From NCBI RefSeq assembly GCF_001668725.1, contig NZ_LZKL01000089.1, forward strand, positions 62,001-126,000: a stretch of DNA of 64,000 nt, read 5' to 3'. Every line of letters begins with the position of its first letter. The stretch's first letter is position 1. Shown one piece after another: positions 1 through 9,144 of this stretch. A model generated the notes under the pieces. The model was not told the origin of the DNA and searched no databases. It saw only the letters and a list, made by a program, of their open reading frames with translations. Made by a program: the position numbers and the translations under genes. The stretch comes from Mycobacterium sp. E787. Lineage in GTDB: Bacteria; Actinomycetota; Actinomycetes; Mycobacteriales; Mycobacteriaceae.

Positions 1-2
1 CC

Positions 3-656
3 TGCCCCGAGCATGGCGTCGTCGACCCGCCGCCGCGGCGGCGCGCCGACCTAGACGCCGGCGTCTTCGAAAACCATTGCCCCGCATGTGGTCTCGACGT
101 GACCTGGCGGTTGGTCGGCGAGGACGCGGCCCTGCGACCGCGCAGCCTGTACGCGGCCAGCAAGACCGCGCAGGAGCACTACGCGCTGGCGTGGTCGGAG
201 GCGACGGGCGGCTCCGTGGTGGCGCTGCGCTACCACAACGTGTACGGCCCCGGGATGCCGCGCGACACGCCGTACTCCGGGGTGGCCGCGATCTTCCGCT
301 CGTCGCTGGAAAAGGGCGAGGCGCCAAGGGTTTTCGAGGACGGCGGTCAGATGCGCGACTTCGTGCACGTCGACGACGTGGCCGCAGCCAACCTCGCCGC
401 CGCGACCGTCGACGCCGACGGTTTCGCGGCATTCAACGTCTGCTCCGGGCGGCCGATCTCGATCCTGGAGGTCGCCGACGCGCTGTGCGACGCGCGGGAC
501 GGGTCGCTGCGCCCGGTGGTCACCGGGCAGTACCGCAGCGGCGACGTGCGCCATATCGTGGCCGACCCGGCCCGCGCGGCCGACGTGCTGGGCTTCCGCG
601 CGGCCGTCGACCCGTGCGACGGCCTGCGCGAATTCGCCTTCGCGCCGTTGCGTTAA
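3..656 (+). CDS. galE3: NAD-dependent sugar epimerase/dehydratase, C-terminal part (cut by window edge)
   Basis: Extended SDR sugar-nucleotide epimerase. The frame is open from the first bases of the window, so the NAD-binding N-terminus lies outside; 217 residues are visible. It begins in a Cys/His-rich insert (Cys and His near bases 3 and 12, then CPAC near 78-89), seen in dTDP-rhamnose-type epimerases and probably a small zinc ribbon. The catalytic YAASK motif follows at about 150-165. Later motifs such as YHNVYGPGMPRDTPYSG and RDFVHVDD are typical of substrate binding in the family. Its end overlaps the next gene tail to tail by 4 bases. Position matches Rv0536 (galE3); the substrate is not decidable from sequence. 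Confidence 0.85.
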   Translation, partial: CPEHGVVDPPPRRRADLDAGVFENHCPACGLDVTWRLVGEDAALRPRSLYAASKTAQEHYALAWSEATGGSVVALRYHNVYGPGMPRDTPYSGVAAIFRSSLEKGEAPRVFEDGGQMRDFVHVDDVAAANLAAATVDADGFAAFNVCSGRPISILEVADALCDARDGSLRPVVTGQYRSGDVRHIVADPARAADVLGFRAAVDPCDGLREFAFAPLR

Positions 657-2305
657 CCCGGGCCCTGCGGGGGGCGGAAGATCCGCGGCTTGTGGACGGG
701 GATCTGCCGGGTGGCGGAGTCGTCGCCGCGGAAGATCCGCGGCGAGCCGGCCAGTTGCGGCATCGCGGTGGTGGGTGCTTCGCGGCCGTGGGTCGGTATC
801 CGCGTCGTCGCGGCCGCCGACGGCGCCCCGGCGTGGCCGACGGGGATGCGCGTCGTCGGCGCCGCCGAGCCCGGGGGAGCGCCCCGCTTGTGGGCGGCGC
901 GGCGGCGGCGCCGCCGTCGCACGCTGAGCCGGCCGGTGATGATCGCCGCCGCGAGGATGCTCAAGCCCAGCACGCACAGCACGACGTCGAAGGTGCTGGT
1001 GATCTGCTGGGCGAGGTTGTTGCCGTACACCGGGTTTGGCGCCGGGGCGTTGGGTGGCTCCTCGAACCGCGGCGCCAGCGCCACGCCGACCACCACGCGG
1101 GTGATGCTCAGGGTGGCGACCAGCCCGCACAGCGCCGAGATCAGCCGGCCCGAGACGGCGTCGTTGCCCAGGTTGATGCGCAGCCAGACCGCCAGGAGCG
1201 CGGTGGCCAGGTCGAACGCGGCCAGCACCACGCTGTCGTAGCGCGAGAAGGGGTAGTTCAGGCTGACGCCGACGATGAGGTCGGTGATGCGCATGACCAT
1301 CGATCCCAGGCACCATACGATGATGAGCAGCAAGCCATTTCGGGCCGCCGCCCGCCAGGCGTTCTCCTCGGTCGCCGACGGGTGGCGCCGGGCCGGCAGC
1401 GCGGCCGGGGCGAAGATCGCCGCGGCGGCCGCCCACGCCAGGTAGCCCTCGAACCCGACCCCCGCCGTCGACGTGTTCTGTGCGATGCCGTGGAACGCGT
1501 CGATGTCACGACCAATCGGCAGGAGCCACACCAGGATCCCGGCGACGAGCGTCGACACCCCGAGCGCCACGGTCGCCAGCCGGGCGGCCCTGCTGCTGCG
1601 CAGCAGCCACCGAGACCCGACGACCACCGCGGCCAGCGCCACCACGCCGTACACCAGCGCCGTCGCGATGACCGCCACGTTCTGCTTGCCGAAGTCGCCC
1701 TGCAGCGCGTAACGCACCCGCCAGAACAGGTTGAAGCCGAAGCTCAGCGCCGCGCCGACGATCGAGGCGTAGCCGACGATCCGGACGGCCCGGATGTCTT
1801 GATCGGCCGCCGGTGCCGGCACGGGTCGCGCGCCCAGCAGGGCGCCGGCGATGCCCAGCCACGCGCCCGGCCCGACGCCGCCCGGGACGTTCACGGTGCC
1901 GCCGAAGCGGACGGTCTCGAACACGTCGAACGCGACGAAGCCGAGGACCAGCAGCGCGTAGGGAAGGTTCAGCGCCAGCCGAAGCCGCGCGGCGAGCCCG
2001 GGGTTGAATCGCGCGCTCGACGACCGCCAGGAGCCGGCCAGCGCGATCGACACCAGCGACAGCAGGGTCACGGCGAACAGCACCGCCAGCAGCGGCTTGT
2101 TGCTGCCCGGGATGCCCATGCCGAAGTACAGGTTCCACGGCAGCAGCAGCGCGACGACGAGCAGCGCGGCCGCGGTCAGGTCGCCGGCGATGCTCCACCG
2201 CCGCGTCGGCGCCCGGACCTCACCGGCCGGCCGGCGCCCCGGCGGCGGCGATTGGAGCTGCCCGCGGATGGGGCCGGTAGGGGCGTCGTCGCCGGTCTGA
2301 CTCAC
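653..2305 (-). CDS. Polytopic membrane protein, Rv0537c-like
   Basis: A 550-residue protein with many hydrophobic segments (for example AALLVVALLLPWNLYFGMG near residue 45) and a charged, Arg-rich cytosolic C-terminal tail of about 90 residues with repeated TRIP-type motifs (TTRIP, ATRQIPV). The start ATG at 2305 is followed by a short polar segment. It lies between the galE3-type gene and the Pro/Thr-rich protein gene exactly as Rv0537c does in M. tuberculosis. No catalytic motif is evident and the function is unknown. The repeated Thr-containing tail could be a Ser/Thr kinase target, but that is only a guess. Confidence 0.8.
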   Translation of the reverse strand: MSQTGDDAPTGPIRGQLQSPPPGRRPAGEVRAPTRRWSIAGDLTAAALLVVALLLPWNLYFGMGIPGSNKPLLAVLFAVTLLSLVSIALAGSWRSSSARFNPGLAARLRLALNLPYALLVLGFVAFDVFETVRFGGTVNVPGGVGPGAWLGIAGALLGARPVPAPAADQDIRAVRIVGYASIVGAALSFGFNLFWRVRYALQGDFGKQNVAVIATALVYGVVALAAVVVGSRWLLRSSRAARLATVALGVSTLVAGILVWLLPIGRDIDAFHGIAQNTSTAGVGFEGYLAWAAAAAIFAPAALPARRHPSATEENAWRAAARNGLLLIIVWCLGSMVMRITDLIVGVSLNYPFSRYDSVVLAAFDLATALLAVWLRINLGNDAVSGRLISALCGLVATLSITRVVVGVALAPRFEEPPNAPAPNPVYGNNLAQQITSTFDVVLCVLGLSILAAAIITGRLSVRRRRRRRAAHKRGAPPGSAAPTTRIPVGHAGAPSAAATTRIPTHGREAPTTAMPQLAGSPRIFRGDDSATRQIPVHKPRIFRPPQGPG

Positions 2306-2584
2306 GGTTCCCCCCGGATGTCGAGGACGGTCACTTGCGGCGCAACGTGGGTCGGGAGGCGGGGGAACCCCCTGCCGCGCCGACTTCGTTGCTCACTTGG
2401 AAACATAATCTCCGTTCGGACGACGCGGCAGTGCACAGAACGCGTGCGGCTTTGCCGGTTTGCCAACCCGGTTACGCTGCACAGGCGAACGTGTCGCCCG
2501 AATGACTGTTAGTGCCGACGGTATCGCAGTGTAATGATGCCGGGACATGCTGGTTGTGGGGTAGCCGGCCGAAGGAGAGCCTGG

Positions 2585-4213
2585 ATGGACGTCGTTTTGG
2601 GGGTCGCGGTCACGGGTTCCGTCGCCCGCCTGGCGCTCGTCGGGTCGGGCGGCCAAGGTTCGGACGTGCTCGACCAATCCGTCGTCGACCTGGCCGACCG
2701 TCCGGTCGACACCCTGACCCAGACCGTCGCCGGGACGAGCCGGCTACTGGCCGACGAGAACCACCGGCTGGTCGCCACCCGGCTGTGCTGGCCGGACGCC
2801 GCCAAGGCCGACCAGCTGCGCCGGGCGCTCGAGGACTCCGGTGTGCACGACGTCGCGGTGCTCTCCGAATCGCAGGCGGTGACGGCGTTGATGCGCGCGG
2901 CGGGCCGGGCCGGCGGTGTGCTCGTCGTCGACGACGAGACGGCGACGCTGTCGGTCGTTTCGGGCGGAGACCCGGACGCGCCGCCGACCATGCTGGCCAG
3001 CCAGCCCCTGGCCGGCGGCTCGGGCCCGGAAGCCACCGCCGCGCTGGACACCATGATGGCCCGGCTCGGTGACCAGCCCGGCGCCCCGACCGAGCTCTAC
3101 CTCGTTGGGGCGTCATCGAACCTGGCCGGGGTCGCCGACCAGCTGCGCGACGCGTCGACCATGCGGGTGGAGATTCCCGAGGACCCCACGTTTGCGGTCG
3201 CCCGCGGCGCGGCGATGGCCGCCCTGCCCCCGGCGGCGGGCGATGCCACCGCGATCGCGCCGGCGGCCGCGCTCACCGGGGACGAGACCGCGTTCGCTCC
3301 CGCGGCCGGGGCGGCCGCCGAGGAGCCGCAGCTGGCGTACTCGATGGCCGGCGAGGGCGAGCCGTTCGGGATGGACGAGTTCGGGCCCGAGTACGACGAT
3401 TTCGGCGAATTCGGGGAGGGCGAGGCCGAGACCGGCCGGATGCCGTTGAGCAGGCGTTCGTTGGTGCTCGGCAACGCCGTCATCGCCTTTGCCGTCATCG
3501 GATTCGCATCGCTGGCCGCCGCGGTCGCCATCGCCATCCGGCCGACCGCGAGCCAGCAACCCGTGGTGGGCCACCAGAACGCCGCCCCGGGCAAGTTCAT
3601 GCCGCTGTTGCCGACGCAGCAGCAGGCCCCAGTGCCACCGCCGCCGGCCGATCAGCCCAACGCCGGCTTCCAGGGCGGCGTCATCCCGGACTCCAACGGC
3701 TACATCCCGCCGCAGCTGATGTCGCCCGGCGGGGCGCCGGCCCCGGTCAATCCGGCGCCGGGCGTGCCCGGTTTCGTGCCGAATCCCAACCCGGCCGTGC
3801 CAATCCCGGTGCCGATCATCATCCCCTACCCGGGCTGGCGGCCTCCGTACCCGAACCCCTATCCGAACCCGTATCCGCCCTCCACGACGGTGATCACGAC
3901 GACCCCGCCGACGACGACGCTGGGGCCGAGCACGACGACGTCGCCGCCCACCACGACACCGCCGACCACGACGGAGCCGCCGACGACGTCGACGCAGCCG
4001 CCGACCACGACGCAGCCGCCGACGACCACGCAGGCGCCGACGACGACCCAGGCGCCGCACACCACCACGCCGGCGCCGACGACGCAGGCACCGCAGCCGA
4101 CGACGCAGGCACCACACACCCAAACGCAGACGATCCCGACGCAGCCGCACACGCAGCAGCCGGTGACCCCGCAGCAACCGGTGAAACCGCTGCTCCCGCA
4201 TACCCAGCACTGA
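2585..4213 (+). CDS. Pro/Thr-rich membrane-anchored protein, Rv0538-like
   Basis: A 542-residue protein. I place the start at ATG 2585 because AAGGAG lies about 8 bases upstream; an in-frame ATG at 2534 has no such site. Residues 1 to about 220 form a globular Ala/Val-rich domain that resembles the actin-like N-terminal domain of mycobacterial DUF7159-type proteins. One membrane segment follows (VIAFAVIGFASLAAAVAIAI, near residue 300). The rest is an extended Pro-rich region that turns into Thr-Thr-Thr/Ala-Pro repeats between about 3890 and 4140, likely cell-wall-spanning and possibly O-mannosylated. Next to a GT2 glycosyltransferase gene, matching Rv0538-Rv0539. Function unknown. Confidence 0.8.
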   Translation: MDVVLGVAVTGSVARLALVGSGGQGSDVLDQSVVDLADRPVDTLTQTVAGTSRLLADENHRLVATRLCWPDAAKADQLRRALEDSGVHDVAVLSESQAVTALMRAAGRAGGVLVVDDETATLSVVSGGDPDAPPTMLASQPLAGGSGPEATAALDTMMARLGDQPGAPTELYLVGASSNLAGVADQLRDASTMRVEIPEDPTFAVARGAAMAALPPAAGDATAIAPAAALTGDETAFAPAAGAAAEEPQLAYSMAGEGEPFGMDEFGPEYDDFGEFGEGEAETGRMPLSRRSLVLGNAVIAFAVIGFASLAAAVAIAIRPTASQQPVVGHQNAAPGKFMPLLPTQQQAPVPPPPADQPNAGFQGGVIPDSNGYIPPQLMSPGGAPAPVNPAPGVPGFVPNPNPAVPIPVPIIIPYPGWRPPYPNPYPNPYPPSTTVITTTPPTTTLGPSTTTSPPTTTPPTTTEPPTTSTQPPTTTQPPTTTQAPTTTQAPHTTTPAPTTQAPQPTTQAPHTQTQTIPTQPHTQQPVTPQQPVKPLLPHTQH

Positions 4214-4216
4214 CCG

Positions 4217-4873
4217 ATGCCCCAGGACGCGGTCACGGTCGTGCTGCCGTGTCTCAACGAGGAAGAGTCGCTGCCGGCGGTACTGGCCGCCATTCCGGCC
4301 GGCTATCACGCGCTGGTGGTGGACAACAACAGCACCGATGCCACCGCCGCGGTGGCCGCCCGGTACGGCGCCCGGGTGGTGGCCGAATCGCGGCCCGGGT
4401 ACGGCTCCGCGGTGCACGCGGGCGTGGTCGCCGCGACCACCCCGGTCGTGGCGGTCATCGACGCCGACGGCTCGATGGACCCCGGTGACCTGCCCCGGCT
4501 GGTCGAGGCGCTGGACACCGGCACCGACCTGGTGATCGGCCGGCGCCGGCCGGTGCCGGGGCTGCACTGGCCGTGGGTCGCGCGGGTGGGCACCGTGGTG
4601 ATGAGCTGGCGGCTGCGCACCCGCCACGGGCTGCCGGTGCACGACATCGCGCCCATGCGCGTGGCGCGCCGGGACGCGCTGCTGAATCTCGGTGTCGCCG
4701 ACCGGCGTTCGGGTTACCCGCTGGAACTGCTGGTGCGCGCGGCGGCCGCCGGCTGGCGCGTGGTCGAACTCGACGTCGGCTACGGCCCGCGCACCGGCGG
4801 CAAGTCGAAGGTCAGCGGCTCGCTGCGGGGCAGCATCACCGCGATCGTCGACTTCTGGAAGGTGATCTCGTGA
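4217..4873 (+). CDS. GT2 family glycosyltransferase, dolichyl-phosphate-sugar-synthase-like
   Basis: A 218-residue single-domain GT-A enzyme. It opens with VTVVLPCLNEEESLPAVL, has VVDNNSTDAT for nucleotide binding and IDADGSMDP as the DxD metal-binding motif. No membrane segment is visible, so it is probably cytosolic or membrane-associated, transferring a sugar from a nucleotide donor to a lipid phosphate carrier or similar acceptor. It starts 3 bases after the previous stop and overlaps the next gene by 4 bases (GTGA), so the pair is probably co-translated. Matches Rv0539 in position and length; donor and acceptor unknown. Confidence 0.85.
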   Translation: MPQDAVTVVLPCLNEEESLPAVLAAIPAGYHALVVDNNSTDATAAVAARYGARVVAESRPGYGSAVHAGVVAATTPVVAVIDADGSMDPGDLPRLVEALDTGTDLVIGRRRPVPGLHWPWVARVGTVVMSWRLRTRHGLPVHDIAPMRVARRDALLNLGVADRRSGYPLELLVRAAAAGWRVVELDVGYGPRTGGKSKVSGSLRGSITAIVDFWKVIS

Positions 4874-5532
4874 GCGTGCTGCCGGTGACCGTGCTGGTGG
4901 TCGCCAAGGCGCCGGAGCCGGGCCGGGCCAAGACTCGGCTCGCGGCGACGGTCGGGGACCGGGTCGCCGCCGACATCGCCGCCGCCGCGCTGCTGGACAC
5001 GCTGGACGCGGTGGCGGCCGCGCCGGTGGCCGCCCGGGTGGTCGCCCTCACCGGCGAGCTCGACGCCGCCGCGGCTTCCGCCGAGATCCGGCAACGGCTC
5101 GCGTCGTTCGCCGTGATCCCGCAGCGCGGCGACGACTTCGCCGACCGGCTCGCCAACGCCCACGCCGACTCGGCCGACGGTCATCCGGTCCTGCAGATCG
5201 GGATGGACACCCCGCAGGTCACCGCCGCACTGCTGAGCGCCTGCGCGCGGAAGTTGCTCGGCGCGCCCGCGATCCTCGGCATGGCCCACGACGGCGGCTG
5301 GTGGGTGCTCGGCGTGGCGGCACCGACGATGGCCGAATGCCTGCGCACCGTGCCGATGTCTCGGCCCGACACCGGGGAGCTCACGCTGAAGGCTCTGCGC
5401 GACAACGGTATTCGCGTGACACAGGTGCAACGCCTGGCCGACATCGACGTCGCCGACGACGTCGCCGCGGTCCGCGACGCGTGCGGGCCGGAAAGCCGCT
5501 TCGCGCGGGTCACCCGCACGGCCGGCATCTGA
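4870..5532 (+). CDS. DUF2064 / TIGR04282-type glycosyltransferase-fold protein, Rv0540-like
   Basis: 220 residues, starting at GTG 4870 inside the stop of the previous gene. The opening VLVVAKAPEPGRAKTRLAA is the nucleotide-binding start of the TIGR04282 (rSAM-associated transferase 1) / DUF2064 family, which shares the nucleotidyltransferase GT-A fold. IGMDTPQVTAALL and GMAHDGGWWVLGV are the family's later motifs. It probably works with the upstream GT2 protein on a sugar or nucleotide-sugar substrate; the reaction is unknown. The 3' side runs straight into the hairpin-repeat region. Confidence 0.8.
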   Translation: MSVLPVTVLVVAKAPEPGRAKTRLAATVGDRVAADIAAAALLDTLDAVAAAPVAARVVALTGELDAAAASAEIRQRLASFAVIPQRGDDFADRLANAHADSADGHPVLQIGMDTPQVTAALLSACARKLLGAPAILGMAHDGGWWVLGVAAPTMAECLRTVPMSRPDTGELTLKALRDNGIRVTQVQRLADIDVADDVAAVRDACGPESRFARVTRTAGI

Positions 5533-5972
5533 TGCGTGTGAGTCCTGGGCTTTGCGTGTGAATGCTGGGCGGAAAAATCGCCGAAATCCCGCCCTACATG
5601 CACACGCAAAGCCGTCAGCGCACACGCAAAGCCGTCAGCGCACACGCAAAGCCGTCAGAGCACACTCGCCGTGGCGGCACCATCTCCCGGTATGCGTGTG
5701 AGTCCTGGGCTTTGCGTGTGAATGCTGGGCGGAAAAATCGCCGAAATCCCGCCCTAAATACACACTCAAAGCCGTCAGTACACACGGCAAAGCCGTCAGC
5801 GCACACTCGCAGCCGTCAGCGCACACTCGCAATGCCGTCAGAGCACACTCGCCGTGGCGGCACCCCTCCCGGTTTGCGTGTGAGCCCTGGGCTTTGCGCG
5901 TGAACGCTGGGCGGAAAAATCGCCGAAATCCCGCCCTACATGCACACGCAAAGCCGTCAGCGCACACGCAAG
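5533..5972. repeat. Three-copy hairpin-forming intergenic repeat between convergent genes
   Basis: A 440-base gap without a gene. Three copies of one unit have cores at 5567-5594, 5727-5754 and 5909-5936, about 160 and 182 bases apart. Each core begins GGGCGGAAAAATCGCC and ends CCCGCCC. In copy 1 the core is flanked by perfect 13-base inverted arms (GGCTTTGCGTGTG at 5548-5560, CACACGCAAAGCC at 5601-5613), giving a roughly 66-base hairpin; copy 3 has one arm mismatch. Between copies are short tandem repeats of a 20-base unit built on ACACGCAAAGCCGTCAGCGC (three in the first spacer, degenerate in the second). The genes on both sides converge here, so two-way termination is possible. Confidence 0.85.
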
Positions 5973-7325
5973 TCACCAGTTGGTGACCATCACGGTGTTC
6001 ACCAGCAGGGCGCCGACGGCGTTGACCGCCAGCCACCAGCGATGTGACCGCACCGGCAGCAGGGCGGGCGCCGCGGTGAGCCAGACGGTGAACGGCAGCC
6101 AGATCCGTTCCACCTCGGCCTTGCTCAGCATGCTCAGGTCGGCGCAGGCGATGGCGGCCAGCATCGCCAGCAGCACCAGGTGGAAACCCGAGCGGCGGCG
6201 GATGGCGGCCGCATCGAAGACGCGGCTGATCCCGGCGACGCTGCCCAGCCCGATCGCGCACACCACGCACGCCAGGTTGGCCCACCACCAGTACTGAAAG
6301 GGCCGGTCCTTCGCGATGCCCTGCCAATAGCGTTGCTGCACAAGGGCGTACCCGTCGAACCAGTAGAATCCCGCCACGGCGAACGCCACCGCCACCGCCA
6401 GCGAGGTCAGCGCCGCGGGACCCAGCGCGCGCAGCACCGCGCGCCAATCGGAGGCCGAGACCAGCACCGCCAGCGCCGGCAGCCCCAGCAGGACCAGGCC
6501 GTAGCTGAGGAACACGCTCCACCCCAGCAGCAGGCCCGCCCCGGCGGCGACGAGCGCGGGGAACCGGACCGGACGGTGCACGGCCAGGGCCAACAGCGTC
6601 AGGCCCCACGCCGCGACCCCGGCGAAGTATCCGTCGGCCGAGACCGCCACCCAGATCGCCGTCGGCGCGACCGCCACGAACGGCGCGGCCCGGCGCGCCG
6701 TGCCCTCGTCGGCGAGCGCGCGCACGGCGATCACCACGGCCGCGGCAGCGCTGGACCCGGCCAGCAGGCACAGCAGGGCGGCCCACGCCCCGCCGTGCAA
6801 CCCGATCCGGTCCAGCCACACGAACGTCAGGAGCGCGCCGGGCGGGTGCCCGGAGACGTGGGTGGTCCACGAGTTCGGCTGGTAGTCGACGATCCGGCTG
6901 GCGAAGGTGCGGACGGCGGCCGGGATGTCGGTGATCGTCGGCACCTGCGACAGGTACTCGTCGCGGGTGGTCAAGCGCCCGGCGAAGCCCCGTTGCCAGC
7001 CGTCGATCATCGCCAGCGCAAACGCCCACGCGCAGGCGGTGGCCCAGGTGCCCAGCGTCAGAGCCCGCCACGAAAGGCGTTGCGCCACAGCGGGTCCCCA
7101 CACCACGGCGGCCACCGCGATCAGAATCGCGGGGCCGGTTCCCCAGCTGGCGTGGATCTCCCACGCCCCGAAGATCGGCGACGCCCCGGCGTGCGTGCCG
7201 AACCGCTCCTGGCCCACGTCCAGGCGCGGCCGCACGCCCCAGTGCAGGCGTGGCAGCACGAACGCCGCCGCCACCAGGACGGCCCCGGCCGCGACGGCTG
7301 CCGACTCCCGCCGCGCAACCCTCAC
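5973..7325 (-). CDS. Polytopic membrane protein, Rv0541c-like
   Basis: 450 residues with start GTG 7325; this start gives nearly the length of Rv0541c (449), while the longer open frame upstream is out-of-register sequence of the next gene. Around ten or more hydrophobic segments alternate with short loops. The first extracellular loop (GTHAGASPIFGAWEIHASWG) and the conserved W/H/P residues after membrane segments (NSWTTHVSGHPPG) recall GT-C-fold or ArnT-like enzymes, but no definite catalytic motif was identified. It overlaps nothing; menE ends 11 bases upstream. Function unknown. Confidence 0.78.
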   Translation of the reverse strand: MRVARRESAAVAAGAVLVAAAFVLPRLHWGVRPRLDVGQERFGTHAGASPIFGAWEIHASWGTGPAILIAVAAVVWGPAVAQRLSWRALTLGTWATACAWAFALAMIDGWQRGFAGRLTTRDEYLSQVPTITDIPAAVRTFASRIVDYQPNSWTTHVSGHPPGALLTFVWLDRIGLHGGAWAALLCLLAGSSAAAAVVIAVRALADEGTARRAAPFVAVAPTAIWVAVSADGYFAGVAAWGLTLLALAVHRPVRFPALVAAGAGLLLGWSVFLSYGLVLLGLPALAVLVSASDWRAVLRALGPAALTSLAVAVAFAVAGFYWFDGYALVQQRYWQGIAKDRPFQYWWWANLACVVCAIGLGSVAGISRVFDAAAIRRRSGFHLVLLAMLAAIACADLSMLSKAEVERIWLPFTVWLTAAPALLPVRSHRWWLAVNAVGALLVNTVMVTNW

Positions 7326-7336
7326 GGTCGACCAGC

Positions 7337-8467
7337 CTATTGACCGCTCGCGCCGGCGAACCGGCGCACCAGGGCGGCCCGGTCCACCTTGCCGATCCCG
7401 CGGCGCGGCAGCGCCTCGACGATGTGCAGCTCGCGCGGCGCCGCGGTGGCGTCCAGGGCACGGGTCACCTCGGCCCGCAGCGCCTGCAGCGTCGGCGCCG
7501 CGCTGCCGTCGCGCACCACGACCGCGGCGACCACCCGCTGCCCCAGCCGGTCGTCGGGCACACCGAAGACCGCGCAGTCGCCGACCGCGGGATGGGCGCA
7601 CAGCGCGGCCTCGACCGGCTGCGGCAGCACCGTCAGGCCGCCCGTGCTGATCGCGTCGTCGGCGCGGCCGAGCACGGTCAGCGCGCCCGCCTCGTCGACC
7701 GAGCCCAGATCGTCGGTGCGGAACCAGCCCGGCTCGGCGAAGGGGTCGGGGTCGACCGGGTTGCGGTAGCCCTTCGCCAGCGTCGCGCCGCCGATGACGA
7801 TGCGCCCGTCGGCCCCGACCCGCAGCGCCACCCCGTCCAGCGGGACGCCGTCGTAGACGCAGCCACCCGCGGTCTCGCTCATCCCGTAGGTGCGGACCAC
7901 CGCGATGCCCGCCGCCGCGGCGGCGTCCAGGACCGGCCGCGGCGCGGGTCCGCCGCCGAGCAGCACGGCGTCCAGCTCGGCGAGCGCGGCCGCCGCCGCC
8001 GGCTCAGCCAGCGCCTTGGCCAGCTGCGCGGCGACCAGCGACGTGTAGCGCCGGCCGGGGCCCAATCGCCTTATCGCGGAGGGCAATTCGCTGACGTCGA
8101 AACCGGTGGACACGTCCAGCTCGACGGGCGCCGACCCGGCCAGCACGCTGCGCACCAGCACCTGCAGCCCGGCGATGTGGTGGGGCGGCAGGGCCAGCAG
8201 CCAGGCGCCGGGGCCGCCGAGGCGCTGGTGGGTGGCCGACGCGCTGGCGGTCAGCGCCGCGGCCGTCAGCAGCGCGCCCTTGGGCGCGCCGGTGGTTCCC
8301 GACGTCGTCGCGACCAGGGCCACGTCGTCGTCGATGTCTTCGCCCACCCGCAAGGCGCGCGGCGTGCCGTCGTCGCCGGGCGCCAGCGCGACCAGCGCGG
8401 GATCGCGCCCGTCCAGCACCCGCTCCAGGGCCGGCAACAGCACCGCGACCGCGGAACCCGGCGGCAC
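7337..8467 (-). CDS. menE: O-succinylbenzoate-CoA ligase
   Basis: Acyl-CoA-synthetase-family enzyme that activates o-succinylbenzoate with ATP and CoA in menaquinone synthesis. Motifs: phosphate loop TTSGTTGAPKGAL, adenine-binding VRTYGMSETAGG, WFRTDDLG with the ribose-contacting Asp, and LPRRGIGKVDRAAL with the catalytic Lys of the C-terminal domain. The start is uncertain: GTG 8467 gives 376 residues, while M. tuberculosis MenE is about 362, so a slightly later GTG (near 8443 or 8419) is possible. The frame stays open to 8761, but that part lies over the DUF3349 gene and is not MenE-like. The N-terminal domain is short, as usual for mycobacterial MenE. Confidence 0.9.
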   Translation of the reverse strand: MPPGSAVAVLLPALERVLDGRDPALVALAPGDDGTPRALRVGEDIDDDVALVATTSGTTGAPKGALLTAAALTASASATHQRLGGPGAWLLALPPHHIAGLQVLVRSVLAGSAPVELDVSTGFDVSELPSAIRRLGPGRRYTSLVAAQLAKALAEPAAAAALAELDAVLLGGGPAPRPVLDAAAAAGIAVVRTYGMSETAGGCVYDGVPLDGVALRVGADGRIVIGGATLAKGYRNPVDPDPFAEPGWFRTDDLGSVDEAGALTVLGRADDAISTGGLTVLPQPVEAALCAHPAVGDCAVFGVPDDRLGQRVVAAVVVRDGSAAPTLQALRAEVTRALDATAAPRELHIVEALPRRGIGKVDRAALVRRFAGASGQ

Positions 8468-8487
8468 GCCGAGCGCACGCAGGACGG

Positions 8488-8790
8488 CTATGCGGGGTCC
8501 TGGGCGTCGCGCGGCTCGTCGAACGGCCAGCCGTGGGCGGCCAGCCGCGTCCGCACGCGTTCGACGTCTTCCGGCGACGGCAGCTCGTCGGTGATCTGGG
8601 TGATCGCCACACCGATGTCGATGTCGTCGAAGCAGCCGCGCTCCATGAGCTCGTGCGCCACCGCGATGACCTCGTCGTGACCCAACCGGCGGGTCAGCAG
8701 GGCCAGCACCGGGAAGGTGTCCGTCGGTGGAACGCCCTCCGGGTACCCCGCGCGCAGCCACGAGACGATCGAGCTCAGGAATCCGTTCAC
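8488..8790 (-). CDS. DUF3349 protein, Rv0543c-like
   Basis: A 100-residue soluble helical protein beginning MNGFLSSIVSWLRAGYPEGV, with VLALLTRRLGHDEVIAVAHEL and an acidic/amphipathic second half (VAITQITDELPSPEDVERVR). This is the DUF3349 family found in mycobacteria; a solved structure of Rv0543c is known to me, but no function. It sits 20 bases upstream of the chosen menE start and is probably in one transcript with it. Confidence 0.88.
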   Translation of the reverse strand: MNGFLSSIVSWLRAGYPEGVPPTDTFPVLALLTRRLGHDEVIAVAHELMERGCFDDIDIGVAITQITDELPSPEDVERVRTRLAAHGWPFDEPRDAQDPA

Positions 8791-8838
8791 GTCGCTATCC
8801 CTCCACGCGGGGGTTCGGCTGGGTGGACGATTTCGATG

Positions 8839-9144
8839 CTACTTGTGCGGCGGCTTGGCCCCCAGAAACGGCTGATTGATCTGGTGCGCGATGAAGTCGC
8901 GGGAGATGTACAGCAGCGCGAAGAGGATCACGGCGAGCACCACCGCGTAGATCACCCAGGCGATCGCCAGCAGCGCCGGATTCTTGTGCGGCGGGCTGCC
9001 GTCCGTGCTGACCTGACCGCCGCCGACGGCGTGGAACCGCAGCCCCACGGCGAACAGCGCCGGCAGCGCGGCACCGGCCAGCATGCTGAACACCAGGATC
9101 TTCAGGGAGGCCTCGTAGTTGAACCAGTCGCTGAAGTGGCTCAT
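8839..9144 (-). CDS. Small membrane protein, Rv0544c-like
   Basis: 101 residues with two membrane segments (ILVFSMLAGAALPALFAVGL and a second around AIAWVIYAVVLAVILFALLY) joined by a polar loop. Start ATG 9144 overlaps the stop of pitA by 4 bases (ATGA), so translation is probably coupled to the phosphate transporter. A longer frame read through pitA (to 9924) is an artefact. It may be an accessory subunit of PitA, judged only from the coupling. Confidence 0.85.
   Translation of the reverse strand: MSHFSDWFNYEASLKILVFSMLAGAALPALFAVGLRFHAVGGGQVSTDGSPPHKNPALLAIAWVIYAVVLAVILFALLYISRDFIAHQINQPFLGAKPPHK

Noticed and set aside
77-2512. An 811-residue plus-strand open frame
   Set aside because: It is antisense to the membrane protein gene at 653-2305, has extreme Arg content and no domains.
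2393-2677. 94-residue minus-strand open frame in the gap before the Pro/Thr-rich protein
   Set aside because: No ribosome site and no recognisable domain; overlaps the start of a well supported gene.
5560-5970. CRISPR array
   Set aside because: The repeats are hairpin units of about 160 to 182 bases with repeated short arms, no unique spacers of equal size and no cas genes.
8488-8761. Extension of menE to 8761
   Set aside because: This part overlaps the DUF3349 gene in another frame and has no acyl-CoA-synthetase features.
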